The notes: generated by a model not told the origin, from the sequence alone. A DNA stretch of 64,000 nt from Streptomyces sp. RPA4-2 (GCF_012273515.2 NZ_CP050975.2:5022001-5086000), one strand, 5' to 3'; positions 9,792 to 19,158 are shown, counted from the stretch's first letter. Numbers and translations are program-made.

Positions 9792-10463
9792 GTGGCAGAG
9801 GTACTCGAATTCACCGCGGTACAGACGAGGGGCACGGCCCTGCGTCCACCCCGCCGACTCCGCAGCCCCGGCGCGCCCGGCGGCATGCCGGTGATCGCGC
9901 CCATGCCCGCAGCGCGGCCCGCCCGCATACCGAGCCAGCGCGACGGCGCTGAGGAGAGCAGCACGGCCGCGGGCACGACGGTCGACCATCTGACCGAGAC
10001 CTACCGCGCCCACTACCGGTCGCTCCTGGGTCTCGCGGCGCTCCTGCTCGACGACACCGCCTCCTGCGAGGACGTCGTCCAGGAGGCCTTCATCCGGGTG
10101 CACTCGGCGCGCAAGCGCGTCCGCGACCCGGAGAAGACGCTCGCCTATCTGCGCCAGACCGTCGTCAACCTCTCGCGGTCCGCCCTGCGCCGGCGCATCC
10201 TCGGCCTCAAGCTCCTCTCGAAGCCGATGCCGGACATGGCGAGCGCCGAGGAGGGCGCGTACGACCTGCTGGAGCGCGACGCGCTGAAGAAGGCCATGAA
10301 GGGCCTCCAGCGCCGTCAGCGCGAGGTCCTCGTGCTGCGCTACTTCGCGGACATGACCGAGGCGCAGGTCGCCGAGACCCTCGGGATATCGCTCGGCTCG
10401 GTCAAGGCGTACGGCTCGCGCGGCATCGCGGCGCTCCGTGTGGCCATGGAGGCCCCGGCATGA
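9792..10463 (+). CDS. SigE-family ECF RNA polymerase sigma factor
   Basis: 223 residues. After an unusual 70-residue N-terminal extension come region 2 (YRAHYRSLLGLAALLLDD, then CEDVVQEAFIRV) and region 4 (LQRRQREVLVLRYFADMTEAQVAETLGISLGSVKAYGSRG). The start is GTG 9792, though a purine-rich site is 17 nt away; ATG 9885 (MPVIAP) is an alternative that keeps both regions. The stop overlaps the next gene by 4 nt (ATGA), which encodes a one-TM protein that may act as its membrane-bound partner. Confidence 0.88.
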   Translation: MAEVLEFTAVQTRGTALRPPRRLRSPGAPGGMPVIAPMPAARPARIPSQRDGAEESSTAAGTTVDHLTETYRAHYRSLLGLAALLLDDTASCEDVVQEAFIRVHSARKRVRDPEKTLAYLRQTVVNLSRSALRRRILGLKLLSKPMPDMASAEEGAYDLLERDALKKAMKGLQRRQREVLVLRYFADMTEAQVAETLGISLGSVKAYGSRGIAALRVAMEAPA

Positions 10464-11596
10464 GCGAGTACGACGAGAACGCACAGCGCCGTGACGAGGA
10501 ACGGCGCCCGGAGCACGAGCACAGGCAATCGCACGCTGGGAACGGAACTGTGAACCACGGCCCCGACGGACAGCCCGACGAACAGGGCCCGGCCGAACTG
10601 GGCTCCGAAAGCCTCGGCACGGACGAACTGGCGCTGCGCCGGCTGCTGCACCAGGCGGTCGAGGAGATCGAACCCGCCGACGGCACGCTGGAGCATCTGC
10701 GCCGCGCGGTGCCCGCCCGCCGGGCCCGCAAGCGCCAGGCACTCGTCGGCATGGCCGCCGCCGCGCTCTTCATCGGCACGGCCGTCCCGGCCCTGGTGCA
10801 CGTCTCGAACGCCTCCGGGTCGAACGCCGACCCGTCCATCGCGGGCAACAGCTCGCAGGCGCAGGGCGGCACCAGCCAGGGCAAGAACCCGGACGGCGGC
10901 GAAAGCACCGCGGGCGGCGGCTCCGGCACATCCAGGAACCATGGCAAGCAGGACCGGACGGGAGCGCCCGACAAGGGCAAGGGGGCGAGCACCGGGGCGG
11001 CCACCGGAGGCCCCGATCCGTCGGCCTCGGCGCCCACCGCGTCCGCGTGCACGGCCGCGCAGCTCGGCGGCGCCACCAGCAACGTCGGCGTCCCGGACGC
11101 CGCCGGCGCGGTCTACGGCTCCTTCAGTGTCTCGAACGTCTCCGGCACCAGCTGCACCGTCAGCGGCGCGGGCGCCGTCAGCACCCTGGCACAGGGAGCG
11201 GCGGACTCGTCCAAGATCAGCGTGGTGACCCATGTGGCGGGCGACGCGGCCACCGGCCTGCCCGACCCCTCCATGGAGGTCGCCTCGCTGGTGCTGCAGC
11301 CGAGTGTCTCGTACGTCGTGAAGTTCGCCTGGGTGCCTTCGGAGACCTGTCCGACCACCGGCGGGGGGCAGCCCTCACCGGATCCGAGCTCCACGGAGGG
11401 CGCCGCCGCGGCCGGCGGCACCGGCACGGACACCGGCGGCACGGGCACCTCGGCCCAGCTCCTCACGGAGGACGGCGTGGCCGACGGCAGCGTCACCCTC
11501 TCCTACGCGACGGACACGGGCGCGACCGCCTCGACGACGGTGTCCGGCGCGTGCGCGGGCACGGTGTACCGGACGGGGATACTGGCGGCGTCCTGA
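10460..11596 (+). CDS. Single-pass membrane protein, putative anti-sigma partner
   Basis: 378 residues, translationally coupled to the ECF sigma gene. A cytoplasmic N-terminal half ends in LEHLRRAVPARRARKRQ, followed by one helix (ALVGMAAAALFIGTAVPALV, about 95-115), a long Gly/Ser/Thr linker, and an extracytoplasmic domain starting SACTAAQLGG with GSFSVSNVSGTSCTV, which resembles DUF4232. The topology and operon position suggest a regulator of the sigma factor. No canonical zinc anti-sigma motif (HxxxCxxC) is visible, so the role is inferred. Confidence 0.7.
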   Translation: MSEYDENAQRRDEERRPEHEHRQSHAGNGTVNHGPDGQPDEQGPAELGSESLGTDELALRRLLHQAVEEIEPADGTLEHLRRAVPARRARKRQALVGMAAAALFIGTAVPALVHVSNASGSNADPSIAGNSSQAQGGTSQGKNPDGGESTAGGGSGTSRNHGKQDRTGAPDKGKGASTGAATGGPDPSASAPTASACTAAQLGGATSNVGVPDAAGAVYGSFSVSNVSGTSCTVSGAGAVSTLAQGAADSSKISVVTHVAGDAATGLPDPSMEVASLVLQPSVSYVVKFAWVPSETCPTTGGGQPSPDPSSTEGAAAAGGTGTDTGGTGTSAQLLTEDGVADGSVTLSYATDTGATASTTVSGACAGTVYRTGILAAS

Positions 11597-11645
11597 GCGG
11601 GGCGGCGCCGGGACCCGAGCATGCACGGGACCGGGGCCCGAGTCT

Positions 11646-12518
11646 CTACGGAGCCGGGGCCTCGGCGGTGTCCCGGACCGGATTCCCGTCCGTGCTTTCG
11701 TCCGGGCTTCCGCTCCGCTCCTGGTCCCGGTCCGTCTCCTCGTTCTGATCCGTCGTCTCGGAGGCGATCAGGCCCAGCTCCGCGTCCCGCGCGAACTCGG
11801 CCTCGCGGCGCAGCAGCCGGAACCACATGAAGACGACGAAGCCCGCGAAGACGAACCACTCACCGGTGTAGCCGAGGTTCTGGAACGCCTTGAGGTCCAG
11901 GCCGGTGCCCTGCGGCGCGGTCGCGGGCACCGCCGTCATCCCGCTGTCGGCCTTCGCGAGGGTGATCCAGGCGTCATACACCTTGTACGGCACCAGATTC
12001 ACCAGCGACGCCGAGCTGATCGCGCCGGTCTGCCCGTCGGGAAGCCCACCGGCGGCGCTCACCCCGTCCGACCCCGGGCTCTCGGAGACCTGCAACGCAC
12101 CCGTGACGGTCACCTCGCCGGCCGGGGCGGCGGGCGCTTTCGCGGCATCCGCGGTACCGGGCAGCCAGCCCCGGACGACGGGCAGCGCCTGGCCGCCGTC
12201 GGTCCGCAGCAGCGTCAGCACGTAGTACCCGTGCCTGCCGCCCAGCTCGCGGTCGGGCACCAGCAGCTGCTTGCCGTACCGGCCGGTGGCGACGGCCTGC
12301 TTGCCGGACGTGTCCTTGTCGACGGGCAGCAGCTCGCGCAGCGGTCGGGCCGGATCCGTTCTGGCCGCCGCGGCCTGCTCACCGGCGTCGCGCTGGTCCT
12401 GGACCCGAGCCTCGAACCGGCTCAACTGCCACGACCCCATGAAGATGCAGAAGGGGATGGCCAACAGCACGAAGACGTTGATCCCCCACCAGCGGGGCGT
12501 CAGCAGGAACCGGTACAC
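11646..12518 (-). CDS. SURF1-family cytochrome oxidase assembly protein
   Basis: 290 residues. An N-terminal TM helix (WGINVFVLLAIPFCIFMGSWQLSRF) with the SURF1 signature G-x-W-Q-L-x-R, and a second TM near residue 225 (GEWFVFAGFVVFMWFRLLRR), flank an extracytoplasmic domain containing VRGWLPG. SURF1 proteins aid heme insertion in aa3 oxidase. GTG 12518 has no ribosome binding site but TACCTT (minus strand 12531-12526) lies 7 nt upstream, so the mRNA is probably leaderless. Confidence 0.92.
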   Translation of the reverse strand: MYRFLLTPRWWGINVFVLLAIPFCIFMGSWQLSRFEARVQDQRDAGEQAAAARTDPARPLRELLPVDKDTSGKQAVATGRYGKQLLVPDRELGGRHGYYVLTLLRTDGGQALPVVRGWLPGTADAAKAPAAPAGEVTVTGALQVSESPGSDGVSAAGGLPDGQTGAISSASLVNLVPYKVYDAWITLAKADSGMTAVPATAPQGTGLDLKAFQNLGYTGEWFVFAGFVVFMWFRLLRREAEFARDAELGLIASETTDQNEETDRDQERSGSPDESTDGNPVRDTAEAPAP

Positions 12519-12709
12519 GACTTCAAAGGTACGGTGCCGCCGCGCGCAGCCGGGCTCCGGGGCCCGCTCCCGGCGTTCGGTCCCGCCGTCCGCCCCCGCC
12601 CGTCCGGCACCGGTCGCCGGGCGGGGCGGGACGGGGGTTCCGGACGGAGTTTTCCACAGGCTGGGGACCTCGTCGGCGCGAAGGCGGGTGGGCCAGGCAC
12701 TATGGGGCC

Positions 12710-14572
12710 ATGACTGAGAGCAACGGGTCCGTCGAGCAGCAGCAGGCGGCCATGCCCGACTGGGAGAAGCGCTTCAGGGCACCGAGGGTGTCGCTGCCGG
12801 ACTGGGCGGAGGACGCCCCGCACCGCTCGCTGTTCGTCTCCAACGCGACGGGAACCTACGAGCTGTACGCGTGGGACCGCGAGTCGGGCGAGCAGCGCCA
12901 GATCACCGACCGGGCGAACGGTACGACGGACGGGGTGCTCTCCCCGGACGGCGAATGGATCTGGTGGTTCGACGACAAGGACGGCGACGAGTTCGGCATC
13001 TGGCGCCGACAGCGTTTCGCCGCGGCCGGCTCCGGCGGCGCCGCTCCCACCGGTGGAACTGCCGGTGCCGCCGGCGCCGACGAGCCCGCCGCGCCGGGAC
13101 TTGAGCCCTCCTACCCCGGAGGACTGGCCATCGGCCGGGACGGGCGGACGGCGGTCGTGGGCCGCTCGACGGACGAGGACGGGTCGACGATCCACCTGGT
13201 CCGCTCCGGCGAGGAACCCGTGGAGATCTACCGCCACCGGGAGTCGGCCGGCGTCGGCGACCTCTCCCACGACGGCTCCCTGATCGCCGTCGAGCACACC
13301 GAGCACGGCGACGCGATGCACTCGGCGCTGCGGGTGCTGCGCCCGGACGGCTCGACGGTCGCCGAGCTCGACGACAGCAAGGGCGGCACGGTCGAGCTCG
13401 GCCTGGAGGTGCTGGGCTTCGCCCCGGTCGACGGGGACACCCGCCTGCTCATCGGGCACCAGCGGCGCGGCCGTTGGGAGCCGCTGGTGTGGGACGTCGC
13501 GACCGGCGAGGAGACGGACCTGTCCCTCGACCTGCCCGGCGACGTGGGCGCCGAGTGGTATCCGGACGGATCGGCGCTGCTGATCGCGCACGGCTTCGAG
13601 GCCCGTAGCGACCTGTGGCGCTACGACCTGGGGTCCGGCGAGCTGCTCCGCGTGCCCACCCCCGCGGGCACGGTGTCCGGGGCGACGGCCCGCCCCGACG
13701 GCAGCGTGGAGTACCTGTGGTCGTCGGCGGCCGAACCGTCGTCGGTCCGCTCGACGACCGGCGGGGTCATCCTCGATCCCCCCGGCCTGAAGTCCCCGGG
13801 TTCGGTGCCCGTGGAGGACGTGTGGGTGGAGGGCCCCGGTGGCAGGGTCCACGCCCTGGTCCAGAAGCCGGCCGGGGTGACGGGACCGCTGCCCACCGTC
13901 TTCGACATCCACGGCGGCCCCACCTGGCACGACAGCGACTCCTTCGCGGCGGGCCCGGCGGCCTGGGTGGACCACGGGTACGCGGTGGTGCGGGTCAACT
14001 ACCGGGGCTCGACCGGGTACGGGCGGGAGTGGACGGACGCCCTCAAGCACCGGGTGGGCCTCATCGAGCTGGAGGACATCGCGGCGGTCCGCGAGTGGGC
14101 GGTGACGTCCGGCCTCGCCGACCCCGAGCGCCTGATCCTCACCGGCGGCTCCTGGGGCGGCTACCTCACGCTGTTGGGTCTGGGCACCCAGCCGGACGCC
14201 TGGACCCTCGGCATCGCCGCCGTCCCGGTCGCGGACTACGTCACGGCCTACCACGACGAGATGGAGGCCCTGAAGGCCATGGACCGCACCCTGCTGGGCG
14301 GCACCCCGGAGGAGGTCCCCGCGCGCTTCGAGGCGTCCTCACCCCTGACGTACGTCGACGCCGTCAAGGCCCCCGTCTACATCTCGGCCGGCGTGAACGA
14401 CCCCCGCTGCCCCATCCGCCAGGTCGAGAACTACGTCGACCGCCTCGCCGCCCGAGGGGCCGTCCACGAGGTCTACCGCTACGACGCCGGCCATGGCTCC
14501 CTGGTCGTCGACGAACGCATCAAACAGGTCCACCTGGAACTGAACTTCGCCCGGACCCACCTTCCGGCCTGA
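12710..14572 (+). CDS. S9-family prolyl oligopeptidase-type peptidase
   Basis: 620-residue serine peptidase. A TolB/WD-like beta-propeller N-terminal half (DRESGEQRQIT, LSPDGEWIWWFDD) is followed by an alpha/beta-hydrolase with the nucleophile in GGSWGGY, the acid in NDPRCP and the His in DAGHGS. No signal peptide, so it is cytoplasmic. ATG 12710 lacks a ribosome binding site; CACTAT at 12698-12703 is 6 nt upstream, suggesting a leaderless transcript divergent from SURF1. The substrate is unknown, probably peptides. Confidence 0.94.
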   Translation: MTESNGSVEQQQAAMPDWEKRFRAPRVSLPDWAEDAPHRSLFVSNATGTYELYAWDRESGEQRQITDRANGTTDGVLSPDGEWIWWFDDKDGDEFGIWRRQRFAAAGSGGAAPTGGTAGAAGADEPAAPGLEPSYPGGLAIGRDGRTAVVGRSTDEDGSTIHLVRSGEEPVEIYRHRESAGVGDLSHDGSLIAVEHTEHGDAMHSALRVLRPDGSTVAELDDSKGGTVELGLEVLGFAPVDGDTRLLIGHQRRGRWEPLVWDVATGEETDLSLDLPGDVGAEWYPDGSALLIAHGFEARSDLWRYDLGSGELLRVPTPAGTVSGATARPDGSVEYLWSSAAEPSSVRSTTGGVILDPPGLKSPGSVPVEDVWVEGPGGRVHALVQKPAGVTGPLPTVFDIHGGPTWHDSDSFAAGPAAWVDHGYAVVRVNYRGSTGYGREWTDALKHRVGLIELEDIAAVREWAVTSGLADPERLILTGGSWGGYLTLLGLGTQPDAWTLGIAAVPVADYVTAYHDEMEALKAMDRTLLGGTPEEVPARFEASSPLTYVDAVKAPVYISAGVNDPRCPIRQVENYVDRLAARGAVHEVYRYDAGHGSLVVDERIKQVHLELNFARTHLPA

Positions 14573-14637
14573 CGGGGGCGGTCCTCACGGGTCCGCCGGC
14601 TGCGGGGACCCGTGGGGACCGGGGCGGAGCCTCTGAA

Positions 14638-14679
14638 GGACGGGGGACGGGGGACGGGGGACGGGGGACGGGGGACGGG
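14638..14679. repeat. 7-bp tandem repeat GGGGGAC
   Basis: Five to six head-to-tail copies of GGGGGAC followed by a G-rich tract to about 14715, between convergent genes. The G-runs could form a G-quadruplex on the plus strand. It is also a site prone to sequencing error. Confidence 0.85.
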
Positions 14680-14764
14680 CAGGGGCAGCGGGGGCGAGGG
14701 CGGGGGCGAGGGGAAATGGACGCCCGCCCACGACAACCACCACCCACCAGGCCCGGCCCCACCC

Positions 14765-16759
14765 CTACTCGCCCGGAGGGCCTACGGCCCGCTCCCGAAC
14801 CCGCCGCCCCAACAACTCCGCAAGCCCCCGCCGCGTAGCCGCCAACACCACCCGATCCTCCGCCCGCAGCACATAGGAGGGGGGAAGATCCCAGACCAGC
14901 CCGCTCGGCGCCCGCTGCGACACCCCGCCGCCCCCACCTCCGCCCGCCGGATCCCGCCGTCCCACCACCCCCGTCTCCAGCGCGAGCACCCGCCACGCCC
15001 CCGCCCGAAACGCCTCCCCCACGGTCCGCCCCTCCAGCTGGGAATGTCCGCCCACGTCGATGGCCGCGAACAGCAACACCCGCCGTTCGACCGGAATCGC
15101 CCCGAGGATCTGCCGCCCCATCATCGCTCCGGCGAACGCGGGCGCGGTCAGATGCGACACGCTGCGACTCCGTGTGAGCGCCTGCGGGTGCGCGGCCCGC
15201 AGGGTCCGGTACACGGCGGTCGCGAAGTCGTCGTCGTACAGCCGCAGCACCACCCGCAGATCGGGCCGCACCGTACGGGCGTACAGCGCGGCCTCCAGAT
15301 TCGTCGTGTCCGCGCTGGTCAGCGCGAGCAACGAGTGCGCCCGGTGGATCTTCGCAGCCTCCAGCACGCCCTCCTGGGTCACATCCCCCAGGACCACCGG
15401 CACCCGCAGCCGCCGCGCCAGCGCCAGCCCCCGCGCCTCGGGGTCGGCCTCCACGCACACCACGGGAATGTTCAGCTCCCGCAGGCGCGCCAGCACCCGC
15501 GTACCGATCTTGCCGACCCCGAGCAGCACCACATGCCCGGACAGCCCCCGCGGCGGCTTGCGCAACGCGGACCCGCTCCGGAACGTACCCAGCGCCTCCA
15601 GCACCGCGGCGAGCAGCACCGGAAGCAGCAGCAACCCGACGAGCCCGGAGAAGAGTTGGAGGACCTGCCGCCCGACCGGTTCCCCGATGGCGGGATTGTT
15701 GATGGCGAAGAGGTCGAGCAGCGTCAGATAGGTCGCCTGAAGCGGAGGCTCCCTGGTGACGGCCATGGAGGCGACCGCCAGCCCGATCACACACCCCACC
15801 AGTCCGGCGAACGACCAGCGCAGCCGCCGTGACAGCAGCGAGCCGAAGGGCAGGACGCTGCGCCCGCCGGACACCGCGGGAGCGGTGTACGACACGGTCT
15901 CCAGGACGACGGTCCCGCGCCCGGTGGCGGCGGCCACCGCCCGTTCGTCGGGCAGCAGCCGGGGCCCCTGCGGACCGCTGCTCTCGGAACCGTCTGCCCC
16001 GGCGGGGTCGTTGGTCGTGGCGGACAGCAGCGCGAGCGTGCACAGACCGGGGTCGGCGACCTCGCCGGGCCCCGGCGGAGGCCGCTCCACCGCCCGCAGC
16101 ATCAGCCCGTCCGTCTGGACGACCTTGCTGGTGCCGGCGACGGCGGTCGCGGCGAGCGCGGGCGCCGCGGTGTCGGCGTCGGACAGCACGGTGGTGGACG
16201 CGTCGAACCCGCCGCCGTCACCGCCGCCGGCGGTGCCGTCGTCGATCCCGTCCGTGGCCAACGCCGATGCCTGGTCGAGGAGTTCCTTGATGTGCTCGCC
16301 GAGGCGCCGGTTGTAGAGCCGGATGACGAGCCGCAGCCGCGGGTTGAGGCGGCGCGCGGTGAGCGCGGCCCGGATGTTGGCCTCGTCGTCGTCATGGACG
16401 AGCGCGAGGGCGGCGGCCCGTTCGACGCCCGCCTCGGCGAGCACCGCCTCGGTGAGCTCAGCGGCCTCCAACACCCTCTCGGAACCAGGTGGTTCGGCCG
16501 TACGGCCGGGTGGCGCGTCGCCGTTCCCGGCGGCCCGGTTCACCGCCGCGGAGACCCGGTCGAACAGGGTCGAGCCCCGGGCCCGTCCGACCACCGGCGG
16601 GCGCACGCGGCGCTGTGCGGGCGGAACCACGAGGGTCACCCGCTCGCCGTACACACCACGCAGTTCCGCGGCGAGCCGGTGCGCCAGGGCGTCGTCCCCG
16701 GCCACCACCATGTGCGCGGCGGGTTCGGGCGACGGGCTTTGGTACGGAAGGGTCCCCAC
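14765..16759 (-). CDS. Ion-channel-like protein with two RCK/TrkA-N domains
   Basis: 664 residues from GTG 16759. An N-terminal nucleotide-binding-like domain (MVVAGDDALAHRLAAEL) is followed by a linker, two membrane helices around LRWSFAGLVGCVIGLAVA and FSGLVGLLLLPVLLAAVLEA with a pore-like stretch between them, then a classical Rossmann GVGKIGTR RCK domain and a C-terminal TrkA-C-like part. This layout matches CASTOR/POLLUX-like or TrkA-type cation channels. GTG 16825 gives 22 more residues but has no translation signal. CACTCT 8 nt before 16759 supports a leaderless start there. The ion is unknown, probably potassium. Confidence 0.8.
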   Translation of the reverse strand: MGTLPYQSPSPEPAAHMVVAGDDALAHRLAAELRGVYGERVTLVVPPAQRRVRPPVVGRARGSTLFDRVSAAVNRAAGNGDAPPGRTAEPPGSERVLEAAELTEAVLAEAGVERAAALALVHDDDEANIRAALTARRLNPRLRLVIRLYNRRLGEHIKELLDQASALATDGIDDGTAGGGDGGGFDASTTVLSDADTAAPALAATAVAGTSKVVQTDGLMLRAVERPPPGPGEVADPGLCTLALLSATTNDPAGADGSESSGPQGPRLLPDERAVAAATGRGTVVLETVSYTAPAVSGGRSVLPFGSLLSRRLRWSFAGLVGCVIGLAVASMAVTREPPLQATYLTLLDLFAINNPAIGEPVGRQVLQLFSGLVGLLLLPVLLAAVLEALGTFRSGSALRKPPRGLSGHVVLLGVGKIGTRVLARLRELNIPVVCVEADPEARGLALARRLRVPVVLGDVTQEGVLEAAKIHRAHSLLALTSADTTNLEAALYARTVRPDLRVVLRLYDDDFATAVYRTLRAAHPQALTRSRSVSHLTAPAFAGAMMGRQILGAIPVERRVLLFAAIDVGGHSQLEGRTVGEAFRAGAWRVLALETGVVGRRDPAGGGGGGGVSQRAPSGLVWDLPPSYVLRAEDRVVLAATRRGLAELLGRRVRERAVGPPGE

Positions 16760-16900
16760 AAGGGAGAAGAGTGCCGTACCGGGACGCGTGGTTCCATCCG
16801 GCCGCCCGGCACAAGTCGCCACCACCCGACAGCGGTTGGGACGGACGCCCGGGTACTGGCCCCGGGGCGGACGGACTCACCCGCGGACTCGCCGGCGGAC

Positions 16901-17428
16901 TCACCCCCGGGTACGGCCGCGGGTACGGGTCCTGGTGCGGGCCCGCGCCTCGCGCGGCGGCCGGACGAACTGCAACTCCAGCGTGACCGGGGGCGGAGCG
17001 ACCCCCGGCCCTCCGGCGGCCGCCCAGTCCACCAGGTCCTCGGTGCAGTCGTCACCCATCGCGAACCCGATCCAGGTCGGCCGCGCACCCCTGCGCCGCC
17101 CTTCCCCGGAAGGCTGCACCACCACCACGTTGGCCTGGTCGCAGGGCCCGAGACAGTCCACGGTCCGCACCACGAACCGCCCCCCGGACGCCTCGGCCCC
17201 GGCCCGCAGCCGCTCCAGCTGCCAGGCGTGGTCGTCAGCGGGATACTTCACCGGATCTCCGCAGCAGCACCCCCGGCAGACGACCAGGGTGCAGGGCCGC
17301 GAGCCGGCGGCGCCGACAGCCACCGTACGAGGGTTCTCGGGCGAGACGGTGGGGGAGGGGAGAACGGAGGCCGCGGCGGTCCCGGAAGCGTCCGTCGGAA
17401 CGGGGGACACGGGGGACGAGGCGGTCAA
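16901..17428 (-). CDS. Thioredoxin-like 2Fe-2S ferredoxin-domain protein
   Basis: 175 residues. The core CTLVVCRGCCCG ... TVDCLGPCDQANVVVV supplies the Cys ligands of a thioredoxin-like 2Fe-2S fold. The N terminus is Ser/Pro-rich, and the C terminus ends in an Arg/Thr repeat (ARTRTRTRGRTRG) arising from a short GGGTACGG-type DNA repeat. It is likely an electron carrier or Fe-S sensor, with no partner oxidoreductase next to it. Confidence 0.82.
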   Translation of the reverse strand: MTASSPVSPVPTDASGTAAASVLPSPTVSPENPRTVAVGAAGSRPCTLVVCRGCCCGDPVKYPADDHAWQLERLRAGAEASGGRFVVRTVDCLGPCDQANVVVVQPSGEGRRRGARPTWIGFAMGDDCTEDLVDWAAAGGPGVAPPPVTLELQFVRPPREARARTRTRTRGRTRG

Positions 17429-17491
17429 CGAAACGTCTCTCCTTGCGAGCGTGCGGGTACGGCTCGGCGGGGCTCGGCGGGGCGTTGTTTC

Positions 17492-17527
17492 AGGAAGCCG
17501 AGGAAGCCGAGGAAGCGGAGGAAGCCG
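17492..17527. repeat. 9-bp tandem repeat AGGAAGCCG x4
   Basis: Four consecutive copies of AGGAAGCCG (third copy AGGAAGCGG), with a 10-bp CTCGGCGGGG duplication just before (17463-17482). It sits upstream of the 2Fe-2S gene in a 237-bp spacer that otherwise shows nothing convincing. The minus-strand reading GFLRFLGFLGFLK belongs to a 71-codon ORF that I do not consider a gene. Confidence 0.85.
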
Positions 17528-17665
17528 TCCAGGATGTCGCCCACCGGAGAGGATAGTTGACGGCGCGGGGGGCCTGGAGTGAGCCGGTACGCACCGTGAC
17601 GCACTCCGCCCCGGTCACGGCTCGGCCGGGACGACCACATGCCTCGCCTTCCTCGCAGTCACTCG

Positions 17666-18292
17666 TCACATGCCCTCCGCCGGCCTCGGCACGCGGCCGG
17701 CGGCGGCCGCCACGGGGCCGTGCGAGGAGGGCCGGCGGGCGTCGTGCCCGCCTTCGGAGTCCCAGACCTTCTCCCGGGCCGAGTCCCATGCGGCCTCGGC
17801 CTCGGCCGTGTCCTCGGCGGCGCCGCCGAGGAGCTCGGCTTCCTGGATCAGGCCGCTCGCTGTGAGCTGGCGCGTGGGGTCCGTGGCCGTGGCCATGAGC
17901 CGGGCGGCCGTGACGGCGTCGGTCTCGGGTGGGATCACCAGCAGGTCCCAGCGCCCCGCGGTGTAGGAGAGCAGGAGCAGTGTGTGCGGGTCCTGCTCGG
18001 CCTTGAACCAGCCGACCTTCACCACATGGCCCTGGACGGGAACCTTGCGGGGGACGATCGGCCAGAATGTGGGATTCACGGTGACGTGAGTGATGCGCCC
18101 CCACAGCGGGTCCAACAGCGCTATGAGCGCAGGAAGTTCGGCTGTCAGGTCGCGGGAGCGGGGCCACCACGCGCCGTCTATGAGGGCGGGGGTGGTGCCG
18201 GACGGCGCCAGTCGCAACCGGAGAGGTCGCGGCGAAGCGGAGGGGGTCCGGTCTCCGACCGCGGGCATGTCGTACGTGGTTGCGGTCATCAC
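17666..18292 (-). CDS. DUF5994 family protein
   Basis: 208-residue cytoplasmic protein of the DUF5994 type (RLRLAPSGTTPALIDGAWWPRSRDL ... LPALIALLDPLWGRITHV), common in Streptomyces next to stress and signalling genes. GGAGCAGGG upstream supports GTG 18292, or ATG 18289. A sigma-B-type promoter (GTAT-N14-GGGTAC on the minus strand, 18400-18377) lies about 85 nt upstream. No biochemical function is known. Confidence 0.82.
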   Translation of the reverse strand: MMTATTYDMPAVGDRTPSASPRPLRLRLAPSGTTPALIDGAWWPRSRDLTAELPALIALLDPLWGRITHVTVNPTFWPIVPRKVPVQGHVVKVGWFKAEQDPHTLLLLSYTAGRWDLLVIPPETDAVTAARLMATATDPTRQLTASGLIQEAELLGGAAEDTAEAEAAWDSAREKVWDSEGGHDARRPSSHGPVAAAAGRVPRPAEGM

Positions 18293-18376
18293 GCGAACCC
18301 TGCTCCGGGCCGACCTGGACCGGCCCGGTGTCGTGAATCGCCGGGGACGGCACGGGCATCGAAGCCGGTGTACGAA

Positions 18377-18400
18377 GTACCCTCGGTATCTTCACGATAC
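18377..18400 (-). promoter_or_regulatory. Sigma-B-type stress promoter
   Basis: On the minus strand GTAT (18400-18397), a 14-nt spacer, then GGGTAC (18382-18377). This fits the Streptomyces sigma-B consensus GNNT-N14-16-GGGTAY. It points at the DUF5994 gene and suggests osmotic or oxidative stress control. Confidence 0.6.
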
Positions 18401-18490
18401 TCCTGGACGGAGTCCGACGGACGTTCGCCGTGGCGCGGGTTCCACGGTGTGCAGGGCGCGCGGTCGCCCGTAGCCCCCTCAGCGGCCCCC

Positions 18491-18661
18491 TCAGCGGCCC
18501 GCGCGTCGGCCGGCGCGCCGGGACCACCGCACGGAGGCGATCGCCACGTCGGCCGCGAGCACCACGATGCCGATGATCAGTAGATATCCCAGGCCGTGGG
18601 CCGCCACACCGATGATGCCCAGCACAACGGCTGCGAGGACGAGGAGAAGGAAGAGCACCAT
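18491..18661 (-). CDS. Small hydrophobic membrane protein
   Basis: 56 residues from ATG 18661 (AAGGAAGG about 11 nt upstream). Two hydrophobic helices (MVLFLLLVLAAVVLGIIGV and GYLLIIGIVVLAADVAIA) and a basic Arg-rich C terminus. The longer frame to 18805 would add a Pro/Arg-rich, repeat-derived leader and is unlikely. Small membrane proteins of this kind are frequent in Streptomyces stress regulons. Function unknown. Confidence 0.6.
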   Translation of the reverse strand: MVLFLLLVLAAVVLGIIGVAAHGLGYLLIIGIVVLAADVAIASVRWSRRAGRRAGR

Positions 18662-18801
18662 CGCCTGAACGCCTTCCTTGAGCTTGGACCGGGGGATCGG
18701 AGGGATCGGGGTGCGTCGCAGGGGGCCGATTCGGGTCTGGACTGATTCGGGTCTGGGCCGGGTCTGGTCAGGCCCGGGGCGCGTCGGACGGGCGCGGTCG
18801 C

Positions 18802-19158
18802 TCAACGGCGCGCGAGCTGCCGTTCGCCCTGCCCACCCGGCTGGTACGTCATGTCGTAGTGCTGGAAGATCGCCTCTTCCTGCTCGGCGGGCAGGATGTC
18901 GTCCGTACCGATCGAAGGAGCCTTCCGCACCAGGCTCTTGGCGTAGGAGACCCTGAGGTAGCCGGGCCCGAGGACCGCATCGTCGAGGGGGACGAAGACC
19001 AGGCGCTGGCGGGTGGGCAGCCCGGTCCGCACGGTGGCCACGGCCGGTTCGTCGGTGGTGGTGTCCACGTAGATCGCTTCGAGCACACCGATCTTGTGCC
19101 CCTTCGCGTCCACCACGTCATGGTCGCGCCACTCACGGATGTCGGCTGCCTGGATCAT
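18802..19158 (-). CDS. PRC-barrel domain protein
   Basis: 118 residues. An N-terminal PRC-barrel (DIREWRDHDVVDAKGHKIGVLEAIYVDTTTDEP) is followed by an acidic segment PAEQEEAIFQHYDM. PRC-barrels are small beta-barrel adaptor domains. In Streptomyces this type of stand-alone protein clusters with stress genes, as it does here. ATG 19158. No direct functional assignment. Confidence 0.82.
   Translation of the reverse strand: MIQAADIREWRDHDVVDAKGHKIGVLEAIYVDTTTDEPAVATVRTGLPTRQRLVFVPLDDAVLGPGYLRVSYAKSLVRKAPSIGTDDILPAEQEEAIFQHYDMTYQPGGQGERQLARR

Noticed and set aside
8166..10742. 858-codon open frame on the minus strand
   Set aside because: Covers asd, the sigma gene and spacer; His/Arg/Gly-rich shadow with no translation signal.
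17425..17640. 71-codon ORF with GFLRFLGFLGFLK
   Set aside because: The repeat comes from a 9-bp DNA tandem; no ribosome binding site and atypical composition.
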